DNA of 64,000 bases from positions 406,404-470,403 of the forward strand of contig CAWAPS010000006.1 of the NCBI GenBank assembly GCA_963783945.1, in the 5' to 3' direction. The stretch is from CAWAPS01 sp963783945 (GTDB lineage Bacteria > Actinomycetota > Acidimicrobiia > Acidimicrobiales > Palsa-688). A program made the translations under genes and the position numbers. Under the pieces are notes generated by a model. That model did not search any database and was not told the DNA's origin. It worked only from the letters and a program-made list of their open reading frames with translations. Positions 26,991 through 35,498 of this stretch are shown piece after piece. Numbering within the stretch: the stretch's first letter is position 1; each line of letters starts with the position of its first letter.

Positions 26991-27865
26991 CGGGCCGGGG
27001 CGCCGGCTGCGCCGCCGGCCGTAGCGATCGGGACCGCGAACCCGATACCGGCGAACTCCTTAGCCCCCGCCGGATTGGCGAGGCCCGTCACGATCCCGAT
27101 CACCTGTCCCTTCAGGTTGAGCAGCGGGCCCCCGGAGCTGCCCGGGTTGACGGCGGCGTCGAACTGGATCATCCCCGTCAGCGTGCGCCCGTTCGCCAGG
27201 GGAAACGAGCGGTCGAGTCCCGAGATCACCCCGGCGGACAGACTACCGACGAGGCCGAGCGGATTTCCGACGGCAAACGTCTGGTCGCCGATCTGGGCAC
27301 TGCCGCCGAGCACCTCCGGCACGATCACTGACGGCAACCGCGCCGGTGTAAGCACGGCGATGTCGTGGTCGGGGTCGGACGACTTGATGGACGCGGCCGA
27401 CGCGGTGCCGTCAGTGAACGTGACCTTGATGGTGGACCCGCCCTGGACGACATGAAGCGCGGTCAGTATGTCGCCCTGGGTGTCGATGATAATCCCCGTG
27501 CCCAGATCCTCCGTGTCGGGCGCGCCCTGGTGCTGGGATTCGATGACGACGAGCCCAGCCCGGACGGCGTCGTACACCTGGGTGCCGACCGGGGGTTGAG
27601 ATTGCAGTTGCGAGATCGCCGCGTTCACCTTCTGGTTGACAACGCCATTGACGTCCTTGGCGGTGACGGCGGGCCGGCGAGAAAACCACAGGTTGGTGAC
27701 CGTGAGGAAAACGAGAGCGGCGAGGACGACCAGCACGGCGCCGACCTGCAGCGACCGCCCGGGTCGCCACGGGCGACGGGGCGCGGGCGACGGATTCGGC
27801 GGCGTCCCGTTGTCGGGAGACAGATTGGACGAGACCCATTCGGTCGATACGCCCCTGTCCCTCAT
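26987..27865 (-). CDS. Membrane-anchored trypsin-like serine protease (HtrA/Deg-like, no PDZ domain)
   Basis: A 292-aa protein: a Pro-rich cytoplasmic N-terminus, one membrane span (about 42-60), then an S1 protease domain outside the membrane. The triad is visible: His138 in LTALHVV, Asp168 in DHDIAVL and Ser244 in NPGSSGGPLL. There is no C-terminal PDZ domain, unlike most DegP-type proteins. It is the first gene of the operon with MoxR, DUF58 and two VWA genes. It is probably an envelope quality-control protease linked to the MoxR complex. Confidence 0.9.
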   Translation of the reverse strand: MRDRGVSTEWVSSNLSPDNGTPPNPSPAPRRPWRPGRSLQVGAVLVVLAALVFLTVTNLWFSRRPAVTAKDVNGVVNQKVNAAISQLQSQPPVGTQVYDAVRAGLVVIESQHQGAPDTEDLGTGIIIDTQGDILTALHVVQGGSTIKVTFTDGTASAASIKSSDPDHDIAVLTPARLPSVIVPEVLGGSAQIGDQTFAVGNPLGLVGSLSAGVISGLDRSFPLANGRTLTGMIQFDAAVNPGSSGGPLLNLKGQVIGIVTGLANPAGAKEFAGIGFAVPIATAGGAAGAPAR

Positions 27866-28186
27866 GGCGTCTACGGTAGTTCCGTGCCCGTTTTTGTGCG
27901 GGTAAACCTCGCGTCAGGGGCGTGAGTAGCACGGAAGGGAAATACGGATCAGGCTGACCCGAGTCGGGATGGGTCGCCGTGTGCCAGTAGAGCATGGCCA
28001 TGCCGGTCGAGTTCCTTACCGATGAGCACTCGGCGCCATGGGCGGCTCGTGGAGGATCCGTCGCCAAACCAACTGAACCAAGGCGACCTCCATCTCCTCG
28101 GCCAGGACCTCCGCGGTCAGTGCTGGCGTAGCCAGGCTCCCGCCTCGTCGGGAACTGAGAACATACCTTTTCCTCGGTGACACCTT
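27866..28186. other. 321-bp divergent intergenic region
   Basis: It separates the leftward protease-MoxR operon from the rightward toxin-antitoxin pair. No gene is supported, and no operator was recognised. Confidence 0.4.
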
Positions 28187-28627
28187 GTGGCACGCAGTGA
28201 TACGATAACGAAGGTGGGTGATCATTACACCTTGCGATTGGCTCCCGGCACCAGGCAGCGACTCGCCGAGCGGGCCCGCCGGGTTCGAGTGGCTGAACGC
28301 ACCCTGGCCCAGCGTTATGTCGAGGAAGGACTGCGCCACGACTTCCATCCGCTGATCCAGTTCCTCGATGGTCCCAGTGGACGTCGGGCGAGCCTGATCG
28401 GCCGGGGGCTCGACGTGTGGGAGGTCGTCGCCACCGTCCGGGACAACGACGGATCGATCGACACTGCAGCGGAATACCTACAGATCCCGACCGGGCTGGT
28501 AGAAGCGGCCGTCGCGTATTACGGCGAATACCGCGACGAGATCGACGAGGAGATCGAGCTGAACGAGGCCGAGTACGAAAGAGGTAAGGCGGCAGCCGAT
28601 GCTGGTGAGCAGGCGATTCGTGGGTGA
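28187..28627 (+). CDS. DUF433-type antitoxin
   Basis: A 146-aa protein with an N-terminal DNA-binding-like segment (YTLRLAPGTRQRLAERARR) and a DUF433 helical domain (IGRGLDVWEVVATVRDNDGS, then AAEYLQIPTGLVEAAVAYYG) ending in a very acidic helix. This is the typical antitoxin for DUF5615 PIN-like toxins. GTG start. Its stop overlaps the start of the toxin by 4 bases (GTGA), the usual coupling for such pairs. It is probably autoregulated as a complex. Confidence 0.8.
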   Translation: MARSDTITKVGDHYTLRLAPGTRQRLAERARRVRVAERTLAQRYVEEGLRHDFHPLIQFLDGPSGRRASLIGRGLDVWEVVATVRDNDGSIDTAAEYLQIPTGLVEAAVAYYGEYRDEIDEEIELNEAEYERGKAAADAGEQAIRG

Positions 28628-28992
28628 AGGCTCTGCTGGATGAGCAGCTCTCTCGCCATATCGCACTGCGGCTGCGTCAGGCGGGTTATGACGTAGTAGC
28701 GGTGGCCGAACGTCACGATCTCGTAGGAAGCAGCGACACGGTCCTACTCGATACCGCTAGCAGTGAAGCCCGGGCGGTGATCACAAACAACGTCAAGGAC
28801 TTCCGTCCCCTCGCGGCGGAGCGTCTGGCGCAGGGCAGAACCCACCCCGGTCTTATTCTTCTTCCCTCCACTCGGACGCGCACCCGCGCTTCGTTCGCAC
28901 CGCTTGCCAGAGCGATCGAGCAAGTACTGCGCGACCATCCCGGCGGGCTGAAGGACAGCGAACGTTGGATCGGTCCACTCTCCGAAACTTGA
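28624..28992 (+). CDS. DUF5615 family PIN-like toxin
   Basis: A 122-aa protein. MKALLDEQLS at the N-terminus and AVITNNVKDFRPLAAERL later match DUF5615, a compact PIN-like fold with acidic residues at the ends of the first and fourth strands (Asp6 and the NNVKDF Asp). PIN-like toxins are predicted RNases. It directly follows the DUF433 antitoxin in a type II toxin-antitoxin arrangement. Confidence 0.8.
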   Translation: MKALLDEQLSRHIALRLRQAGYDVVAVAERHDLVGSSDTVLLDTASSEARAVITNNVKDFRPLAAERLAQGRTHPGLILLPSTRTRTRASFAPLARAIEQVLRDHPGGLKDSERWIGPLSET

Positions 28993-29200
28993 CCATTGCT
29001 AGTCAGGGCGTGTTCGACCCCGCTTCGATCCCGTTTGGTTGTCACACCCCTGTAGGAGAATGGTGCCCGGGCAACGGAAGGACCCTGAGAGGGGTAGTAC
29101 GGGACGATCAGTTGATGATGAACGGACATGAAGACGTGCAGAAGGGCGAGGGCCAGGGGGCGCTCGGGGTTCACCGGCCTTCGTCCAGTCGGCGCCCCGA

Positions 29201-29650
29201 TTGAGTGCGCAGGTGCCAAGGCCGGTGCTGGACGGCCGTGTCGTCGAGAGGCGGCCGAGCCTCACCGAGCGCGAGTTGAGGCTGTACGCCGAAGCCGGGC
29301 TCGTTCGAGCTGACGCGGAAGTTTGGAAGAGTGCCGGCATCGAGCCCTATCAAGCCCAGGGTTACCGGTCGGCCGGATTGGCACTCGATAATGCGGTGTG
29401 GTGCTGGGAGGCCGGGTTCGGCGGGACAGAAACCGCCGGGATGGACCGTGCGACCCTGCGCTCCCAGGTCTATGCGACAATCAGGCGTCTCGCTCGCCTG
29501 GAGGAGGGGTGGCCACCGCGAGTCTGGTGGGGGCGTTCCCGCCTGATGATCTCGCCGTCATCCGGGGCACGGGGTCACGGGGCTGCATCCCGCCGTCTTC
29601 GCCAACTCCAGCCAGCTGCAGGTCGGCGACATCGACCTGGCCATCGGTAA
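29201..29650 (+). CDS. Hypothetical protein, 3' end replaced by foreign sequence
   Basis: The first 100 codons from a TTG at 29201 read a credible protein with short helical repeats of the type WKSAGIEPYQAQGYRSAGL, followed by WEAGFGG, seen in some actinobacterial hypothetical proteins. From about 29506 the DNA is the start of an HtrA-type protease fragment in another frame, so the C-terminal third here is out-of-frame translation. It is probably a gene truncated by recombination; no function can be given. Confidence 0.35.
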   Translation: MSAQVPRPVLDGRVVERRPSLTERELRLYAEAGLVRADAEVWKSAGIEPYQAQGYRSAGLALDNAVWCWEAGFGGTETAGMDRATLRSQVYATIRRLARLEEGWPPRVWWGRSRLMISPSSGARGHGAASRRLRQLQPAAGRRHRPGHR

Positions 29651-30236
29651 CCCGCTCGGACTGGCCAGCTCGGTGACCGAGGGAATCGTAAGCTTCACCG
29701 GGCGGACGGTCGGCGAGGGTAACGGTGTCGTCCTGCCCGACACCATCCAGACCAGCGCCACCATCAACCCGGGCAACAGTGGTGGCGCTCTCGTCGAGAC
29801 CCAGGGCCGGGTCATCGGCATTCCCACCCTGGCCGCCACCGACCCCGAACTCGGTGGCTCGGCCGCCAACGGTATCGGCTTTGCCATCCCGTCGAACACC
29901 GTCGAGCTGGTAGCCCCGCAGCTGATCACGGCCGGACGAGTAGCCAACAGCGGCCGGGCCGCACTCGGCATCAGCGGCGCCACCGCCCTAGACCCGGCCG
30001 GAAACCCGGTCGGCGTCATCGTCGTCTCGGTCCAGCCGGGAGGCCCAGCCGCCCGAACCAGCATCAGCGGCGACGACGTGATCACCATGATCAATGGACA
30101 GCCCACCCCCACGCTGTCGGCCCTGCAGGACATCCTGGCCAACCTGCGACCAGACGAGCGAGCCCCGCTGCGGATCCTGTTGCCCGACGGAAGCACCCGT
30201 CAGGTCACCGTCACCCTCGGAAGCCTCGGCGGGTGA
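29506..30236 (+). pseudogene. Fragment of an HtrA-type serine protease with PDZ domain
   Basis: The protease reading resumes at ASLVGAFPPDDLAVIRGTG (the family's catalytic-Asp region), shifts frame near 29575, then continues GLHPAVFANSSQLQVGDIDL, the Ser region NPGNSGGALV and a C-terminal PDZ domain (GVIVVSVQPGGPAART, with ISGDDVITMINGQ) to the stop at 30236. The N-terminal membrane span and the catalytic His segment are absent. The upstream DNA belongs to an unrelated open frame. It is a broken second copy of a Deg-type protease, not expected to be active. Confidence 0.75.
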
Positions 30237-30282
30237 GCGGCTGTCCAGCTCACCCCCGAGGCCTAATCGAATCACTCGAGTA

Positions 30283-30297
30283 GGTGTCCGTGACACC
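30283..30297. promoter_or_regulatory. Palindrome GGTGTC-3-GACACC
   Basis: Perfect 6-bp arms around CGT, about 140 bp upstream of the next gene. A symmetrical operator is possible; it does not match the actinobacterial LexA box. Confidence 0.25.
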
Positions 30298-30437
30298 CGT
30301 TTGGAAGCCGAGAAACGCTGTATCTGCGGGTAGCGGACCTGAGGCCGTCAGCAGTTTGCTGGACGTGGTTTGGGTATATATACCCCACAGAGCCTCAGAG
30401 GCCTCACTACCAATGCGCTCACTTTCGGATCCCTCCT

Positions 30438-30824
30438 GTGTCCCACGACGGCATCGAATACCTGGATGTGCTGCCACTCTTGCGCGGCGCAATCACCACC
30501 TTCGCCGGCTCCGTTGAAAGCGCCGCGGTCGATCCGGATAATGGCGAGTACGTCAACATCACCCATCTGGTCCGACACCTCATTGGGCGCCTCGCCGCTG
30601 AGCGGACCGAGGATTTCCCCGCAGTGTTCGCGGTCGCCGAACGTGTGCTCGCCTACGGTGACCAGGAAGCGCAGAGCCTTATGGTGGCTGGGTTCTTCGA
30701 TGACCTGCTCAACGTCGATGAGTACACCGACACCATCTGCCAGCCGTCTCATTTCGGCCCCTGGCTGGGACCGCGGGCACGGCGCGTTCGCTCGGTCGCG
30801 TCAGTCCTCGGGATCGACCGTTAG
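30438..30824 (+). CDS. Small protein, DUF7674-like
   Basis: A 128-aa acidic soluble protein from a GTG start. The centre (EDFPAVFAVAERVLAYGD, then LMVAGFFDDLLNVDEY) resembles the F-x-x-I/V-F-x-E-x-x-L, G-x-E/D-L-x-N pattern of the DUF7674 group, which often sits near toxins as possible immunity proteins. That functional link is inference. No partner toxin is adjacent. Confidence 0.5.
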   Translation: MSHDGIEYLDVLPLLRGAITTFAGSVESAAVDPDNGEYVNITHLVRHLIGRLAAERTEDFPAVFAVAERVLAYGDQEAQSLMVAGFFDDLLNVDEYTDTICQPSHFGPWLGPRARRVRSVASVLGIDR

Positions 30825-31414
30825 CCGATCTCATCACCGTACACGAGGGGGGGCGAACGGTAGCCTCCGGGGGCAGGAGTTGAAGTCACGCCCAGCGACC
30901 TGTTCGACGATCAACTCGAATTGCTTTATGCCATCTCGGTAGAGATTGCCGCGTTGCGCGATCTCGACAGCCTCCCATCCGGATACAGATAAGCGAGATC
31001 GTCATCACGCACGATCTCATGGGCCATGATCGGCCAACCCCTCATAAGCGAGCCCTTGGTCACCAGATGGCGTCTCACATGCCGAGTCTCCCGCAGCAAC
31101 CCTGGGCATCCAACGACCTGACAACCCAAGCGCCTCCGGGGAAGTAAAGGCGGAACTAAACCAATGTCATCCTCGCACGTCCCCGGCCAGATCGCGAGGC
31201 CCCAACAGACTTTCTGCTCGCTCACCTAGGCCTTCCCGATCGGGGGTCGAGGTTGCAGGTCCACCACTGGGTAGGGTCAGGCGATTGACTCTGTGGTTCC
31301 TTTCACAGATCCATGGAGACCATCACCGTGACCCCAGCAGACATCATCTACCACCGGCGTCTGGGCGTGTTGGAGCACGCCGCCCGATGCCAGAACGGGA
31401 GTGAGGCGTGCCGC
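30825..31414. other. 590-bp region with a short coding remnant only
   Basis: 30864-30992 on the plus strand reads 42 codons ending TPSDLFDDQLELLYAISV, then EIAALRDLDSL before the stop. This looks like the lead-in to a GAF or sensor-kinase domain but has no ATG/GTG start upstream and stops early, so it is a remnant at best. I see nothing else here. Confidence 0.3.
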
Positions 31415-31790
31415 ACGGCTTCCCGAGGCGAACAAGCAGAACGAAGTCGTCTGTCAGAGCGCCAGCGGCTGCCGCCGGGCGATTCGCCACCGAGGGGTAT
31501 GCGACCGTCTACGACGGAGTCATCGGCCCGTGGTTTATCCCGACGTTCGCCCAAGCGACCGGTCTCGACGGCCTCCAGTGCGTCGTCCTTCTGCCTGCCC
31601 TCGAGACCTGCGTAGCACGGGTGTGACGCGACAGGGGCACGGCTTCACCGATGAAGCGGCGACCCGGAAGATGCACGAGGAGCTCGAGCCGAGGTCGACC
31701 GCCGTTAGTACTCGCCGATCTGTCTGATGACGTTGAGACCGTGGTCGGGGAGGTCCTCATGCGGGTCGCCGCTGCATCGCTCAGGTATCC
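31415..31790 (+). pseudogene. Remnant of a P-loop kinase-like (AAA_33) protein
   Basis: Family-like segments appear in three frames in order: RLPEANKQNEVV, then GYATVYDGVIGPWFIPTFAQATGLD with VVLLPALETCVARV, then GHGFTDEAATRKMHEELEP, then LSDDVETVVGEVL. These match the middle and end of small phosphotransferase-like P-loop ATPases, but the Walker A region is missing and there are at least three frameshifts. It is dead DNA in the accessory island. Confidence 0.55.
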
Positions 31791-31951
31791 GCCGCAGGCG
31801 GTAGGGCGCCCCCAAACAATCCAGGGGACCTCAGGGCGGCCCGCCACCTACCGCCGGCTTGGTGACCCCCTTATCAACTGCCGGTCCCCAACGGCTGCTT
31901 GCGGGCAAGCACCTCGGGAGCGCCACTTGCGCTGCAGGAGCGAGCGTCTTC

Positions 31952-32542
31952 TCATAGGCCGAGTTCGGGCCCGCGAGGGCGTGGTGAGGAATCGATGCCG
32001 AGATGGTGCTCGGCCTTACGGGTTGGCGAGTTTGTCTGCTCGAAGGTCTGCCGAACTCTCAAATCTCTGAGCGCCTGCTCGCGGATCGTCGCCGCCTGCT
32101 GTGCGAGTTCGGCCCACTCGGTGGGGCTGAGGCCGCCGGACTTGGCTTCTAGTAGGCGGTCGGCGACCGCTATCTCCCGGCGGACCCGGTCTGTCTGTCG
32201 ACTCCACCCTGTTCGCAGGCTGACACCGTCGTTGCGGTCGAGGGCGGCTTCAATGAGTAGGGCCTGATGGCACCACACGGCCCGACCAGCGAGCGATGCC
32301 GGCGGCTCGCCGAGACGCTTGACCAGATCAGGCGAGGGGTCCAAGGAGAGGGCGTGGACCCGCTGCGGGCGGGTGTGGTCGAGCCCGGCGTCGAACTGCG
32401 CGAGGGAGGTCTCGAGCTCCTTGCGTTCCGGGGCGCTGTCTTTGATCGCCCGCTGACGTTCCTGCTGATGACTGGAGATGCGGGCAAGCTGCTCGCGCAG
32501 GTTGTGCTCCCGGGCGACGGCGCGTTCCAGGTCCGCGAACAT
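31952..32542 (-). CDS. Coiled-coil protein, possible C-terminal remnant of a conjugative relaxase
   Basis: 196 aa from ATG 32542 (GGAGG about 11 nt upstream). The sequence is nearly all helical and charged (DLERAVAREHNLREQLARIS and AQQAATIREQALRDLRV), with the segment LGEPPASLAGRAVWCHQALLI. Segments of that kind occur at the end of actinobacterial MobF/TraA relaxase-helicases (LG-x-P-x-D-x-x-A-R-x-x-W). The catalytic relaxase and helicase parts are absent. The relaxase link is tentative. It could also be a complete small coiled-coil protein. Confidence 0.35.
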   Translation of the reverse strand: MFADLERAVAREHNLREQLARISSHQQERQRAIKDSAPERKELETSLAQFDAGLDHTRPQRVHALSLDPSPDLVKRLGEPPASLAGRAVWCHQALLIEAALDRNDGVSLRTGWSRQTDRVRREIAVADRLLEAKSGGLSPTEWAELAQQAATIREQALRDLRVRQTFEQTNSPTRKAEHHLGIDSSPRPRGPELGL

Positions 32543-32902
32543 CGCCCCGGACCTCCCGGTCCGGCCCGCCCCAAAACCCTTCCCAAGAAAGACCCGCGAC
32601 CGACTTGACAAACCGTTCCATACGAGAATGGTCTGCGTCCCCAGCCGGATTGACCCCTTCGCCACCCAATTATCTCGATGGAATCGACGGTGCGCTGCGA
32701 GGTTGGACTGACGCCACCATCGCCGAGCGAATCGCTTGCTACGACGCGACCCAGCCGCCGTCACCCCGGGCGGCGATCTCCCCAAAGGAAGTTGGGGACA
32801 CAGGGATACCGCCCAGGCCACCCCGCCGGAGGCGGTAGGGAGCCAGCAGAGCGTCAGGACCTCGGAGTGGCTATTGTCGTCAAGCTGACGTAGTATCGCG
32901 AC
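32543..32902. other. 360-bp intergenic region upstream of the Xre-RES pair
   Basis: No gene is supported. It presumably holds the promoter of the rightward toxin-antitoxin module; no clear operator palindrome was recognised. Confidence 0.35.
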
Positions 32903-33565
32903 ATGAGCCCGACATCGGTGGCTGTGGCAGATCTGGTCCCCCTGCTGGACCGGCTGAACGAGGCCACCAAGGCGTTGCGCCGGTCCAAGGATCATGTGCC
33001 CGACGAAGTGATCCGCTTGGTGGACAGCTTAGATACCGAACTGCGGGCCGACACACCGTTGGCCCTCTCCGCCGATCCGTATCAGGTGGCTCGGCTCTTC
33101 GGGGCCGCGCTCCGGGCTGAGAAGGCACTGCGCCGTCCTCTCCCGGAGGCTCAGCGCCGCGATCTACGGGTCCCGCTTGAAGTCGTACGTTCGGCCTTGG
33201 TGGACATCATCGAGGATCGACCGGTGGCCGCTGACGTCCCTGCCGTGACCGTGCTGCACGACCTGGTGAGCATGGTCAATGTTCCTCAGGATGATCTGGC
33301 CGCCGTGCTCGGGGTCGTGCCCCGGACCTTGCAACGCTGGCTGGTCCCGGGAGCAAAAGGGCCGTCGGGGGACGACGAGGCCAGGGTCCGGGTCGTGGCC
33401 CAGTTGGTTAACCAGCTTCGGCACTCCTTCACCGCTCCAGGAGTGATGAAGTGGTTCTGGCGCAAGCACCCACGGCTGGGCGTGCCTCCTATCAAGTGGC
33501 TCGGCGATCCGCTGCACTATCCGGAGCTTCTGTCGGTGGCCCGAAGCAGCCGCTTTGCCCCGTGA
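32903..33565 (+). CDS. Xre/MbcA/ParS-like antitoxin (DUF2384 type)
   Basis: A 220-aa protein with an extended N-terminal helical region, a helix-turn-helix-like centre (NVPQDDLAAVLGVVPRTLQRWL) and a C-terminal toxin-binding part (GVMKWFWRKHPRLGVPPIKWLGDP) matching the antitoxin toxin-binding domain, in which a short C-terminal tail plugs the RES active site. It lies directly upstream of the RES gene with 3 bp between. It is likely autoregulatory. Confidence 0.82.
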   Translation: MSPTSVAVADLVPLLDRLNEATKALRRSKDHVPDEVIRLVDSLDTELRADTPLALSADPYQVARLFGAALRAEKALRRPLPEAQRRDLRVPLEVVRSALVDIIEDRPVAADVPAVTVLHDLVSMVNVPQDDLAAVLGVVPRTLQRWLVPGAKGPSGDDEARVRVVAQLVNQLRHSFTAPGVMKWFWRKHPRLGVPPIKWLGDPLHYPELLSVARSSRFAP

Positions 33566-33568
33566 CGC

Positions 33569-34168
33569 GTGATCGCCTATCGCAGCGCCCAGTACTTCAC
33601 CCCACTGTGGGCAGACGCTAACGATCTACCCGGTCGGTTCAACCGGGCTGGTCAGGACCCAACCCAGTATCTGTGCCTGCACCCGCTGGGTCCGGCCGCC
33701 GAGGCCCTGCGCAATGGGATAGGCCCCGTGGCAGACGACGTTAGTGATGTTCGACTGAACTTGTGGGCCGTCCGGGTGCCCGATGGGGAGATCCTCGACG
33801 TCTACTTCGACACCTGCACCGAGCACGGCATCACAGCCTCTGAACTGGTCGGCGACGACTATTCCGCCACCCAGGATCTGGCCGACCGGTTGCGGGAGGG
33901 CGGCGTCGAGGCCATCAAGGTGCCCTCGGCCGCTCTCCCCGGTACCGACAATCTGGTTCTGTTCGGGCCCCGGGTGGCCGACGACTACCTCGGGGAGCCA
34001 GTAGAGTCCGAGGAACTTCCGACCGGGCACCTCACCGACTACGCCCACCCACCGCAAGAACTGTGGCCCTACGTCCGTTGGATCGGGACGCCGCACTCGG
34101 CCTTGGTCGCATGGCAGTCCACCGGCGTGTACGAGCACTTCCAGGACCCGATGCCGGGTCAGCCATAA
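33569..34168 (+). CDS. RES domain toxin (NAD+-degrading)
   Basis: A 199-aa RES-domain protein from GTG 33569. The N-terminal YRSAQYFTPLW, the GRFNRAGQDPTQYLCL strand with the Arg and Tyr, and Glu45 in AAEALR correspond to the conserved Arg/Tyr/Glu set of RES toxins such as MbcT, which consume NAD+ by phosphorolysis or hydrolysis. Together with the upstream Xre-like gene it forms a type II module. It carries a longer C-terminal tail (about 60 aa after VADDYLGEP) than minimal RES toxins. Confidence 0.82.
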   Translation: MIAYRSAQYFTPLWADANDLPGRFNRAGQDPTQYLCLHPLGPAAEALRNGIGPVADDVSDVRLNLWAVRVPDGEILDVYFDTCTEHGITASELVGDDYSATQDLADRLREGGVEAIKVPSAALPGTDNLVLFGPRVADDYLGEPVESEELPTGHLTDYAHPPQELWPYVRWIGTPHSALVAWQSTGVYEHFQDPMPGQP

Positions 34169-34331
34169 CTTCCGGACACCCCGGGGCGCTCCCGCCCTGA
34201 GCGGGGATGGTGGTGAGACGACCACCACGGGTGATGAACCGGAGTAATCACTTGACCAGTGCAATCAGCAGGGCTACCGTCTGCGTCAGCCGGGCAACCG
34301 GCCCGGGGCAAACCAGAAGGGGCAACAACTT

Positions 34332-34883
34332 ATGAACCTGGTCAAACGAGGGCTGATCGCCCTGTCCGTGGTGGCTGCCGTCGGTGGTACGACCGGAGGG
34401 CTGTTGGCCAGCGCAGCCAGTGCCAGTCCCACCCGTGGGCCTGAGATCCTCACAGGCTCTCAGTATGAAGTGGGCGACGGCGTGGCCGTCGGTCCCTTCA
34501 CCGAACACGGTGTGGTCCACAACCGCGGCAACGTGACCGACATTCCTTCCCTGCCTGCTGATCCGGCCAACAGCAATCGTCACACCCTGGTCGATCCGAC
34601 CGGATCCTTTACCCTCCTGACCACCGGGGGAAGGAGTCCAGCAGCTGGTCCCAGTGTCAACCCGGTTACCTGTTTCGTCCACTTCACCATCCGTGACATC
34701 AACGCCAAGATCGTCTCAGGCACGGGTGCTTATGCCAAGGCCACCGGCAACTTCAAGGCCACGGCATCGATCAGCGGGTTCCTTATGCGTACGGCCACCG
34801 GGGCCTGTGACACGAACCAGAACGACCCGTCGGCGTTCTCCACTACGAACGTCGTAGCGAAGGGTTACATCAACCTGCACTGA
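34332..34883 (+). CDS. Secreted protein of unknown function
   Basis: 183 aa. Sec signal peptide MNLVKRGLIALSVVAAVGGT plus TGGLLASAASAS, with likely cleavage after ASA near residue 31. The mature part is Gly/Thr/Ser-rich with predicted strands, and two cysteines (C115 in TCFVHF, and in TGACDT) could form a disulfide. AAGGGG lies about 8 nt upstream of the ATG. A strong hairpin follows the gene. I do not recognise a family. Confidence 0.7.
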   Translation: MNLVKRGLIALSVVAAVGGTTGGLLASAASASPTRGPEILTGSQYEVGDGVAVGPFTEHGVVHNRGNVTDIPSLPADPANSNRHTLVDPTGSFTLLTTGGRSPAAGPSVNPVTCFVHFTIRDINAKIVSGTGAYAKATGNFKATASISGFLMRTATGACDTNQNDPSAFSTTNVVAKGYINLH

Positions 34884-34939
34884 GACTCGTAGTCCTGGTT
34901 CATCCCTTCGGGGATCCTCCAAGCCGGGATTTACGAAAC

Positions 34940-34969
34940 GAGAAGGCCTCCCAACCGGGGGGCCTTCTC
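34940..34969 (+). terminator. Intrinsic terminator-like hairpin after the secreted protein gene
   Basis: GAGAAGGCCTCCC pairs with GGGGGGCCTTCTC around an AACC loop: 13 pairs including one G-U. There is no T-run afterwards, as is common for actinobacterial terminators. It is 57 bp past the stop codon. Confidence 0.6.
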
Positions 34970-35077
34970 ACTGGCAACACACATCTGGAGTCACTCGATG
35001 GACAGTGCCGACGGATTCGCCCTCAAGGCAATACGCTACGGCACGGTGGCGGCGTCAGGGTCACGGTTTGCTCCTTC

Positions 35078-35347
35078 CTAGTGCCAGCAGCGGAAATACT
35101 GCCGAAGGGAGCCGGAGAACCCTTGTACCTGTGGTCCCCGGGAGACCGGGGGGAAATCGGTCAGCAGAAACTTGACCTTGCTGTCGCCCGCCACTTCGGC
35201 CAAGGCCTCCTGCGCCCGGGTGATCAGTTCCGGCAGGTGGTCAGCCGCCGCCGAGAACCCCGCCACGGCGTCACTCTCTCCCCACCACACGAAGGCACGA
35301 GGCTCGTCTTGGGTCTGCTCCAGGTGAATCGTCACCACGATGGACAT
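35078..35347 (-). CDS. HicB/DUF1902-like small protein
   Basis: 89 aa, with AGGAG 9 nt upstream of the ATG. The segment AFVWWGESDAVAGFSAAADHLPEL resembles the partial RNase-H-like fold of HicB/DUF1902 antitoxins (WWAESDDVPGFSA-type). No HicA partner is adjacent, so it may be an orphan antitoxin or a stand-alone protein. Confidence 0.55.
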   Translation of the reverse strand: MSIVVTIHLEQTQDEPRAFVWWGESDAVAGFSAAADHLPELITRAQEALAEVAGDSKVKFLLTDFPPVSRGPQVQGFSGSLRQYFRCWH

Positions 35348-35498
35348 TGCCTTGTCTCCTTGGGGTGTTCACAGTAGATGGAGTGCATTCTGTTTGATCT
35401 CGGTGGCATGGTTTGTGTGATGGTCGAGGAACGACCGGCCGGGCTGCGCAGGCCGGGGTGAACACCGCGGATTGGGACGCGTTTGATCAGGCCGCCAG

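Noticed and set aside
30926..31225. 99-codon reverse-strand frame
   Set aside because: No start signal, no recognisable protein character.
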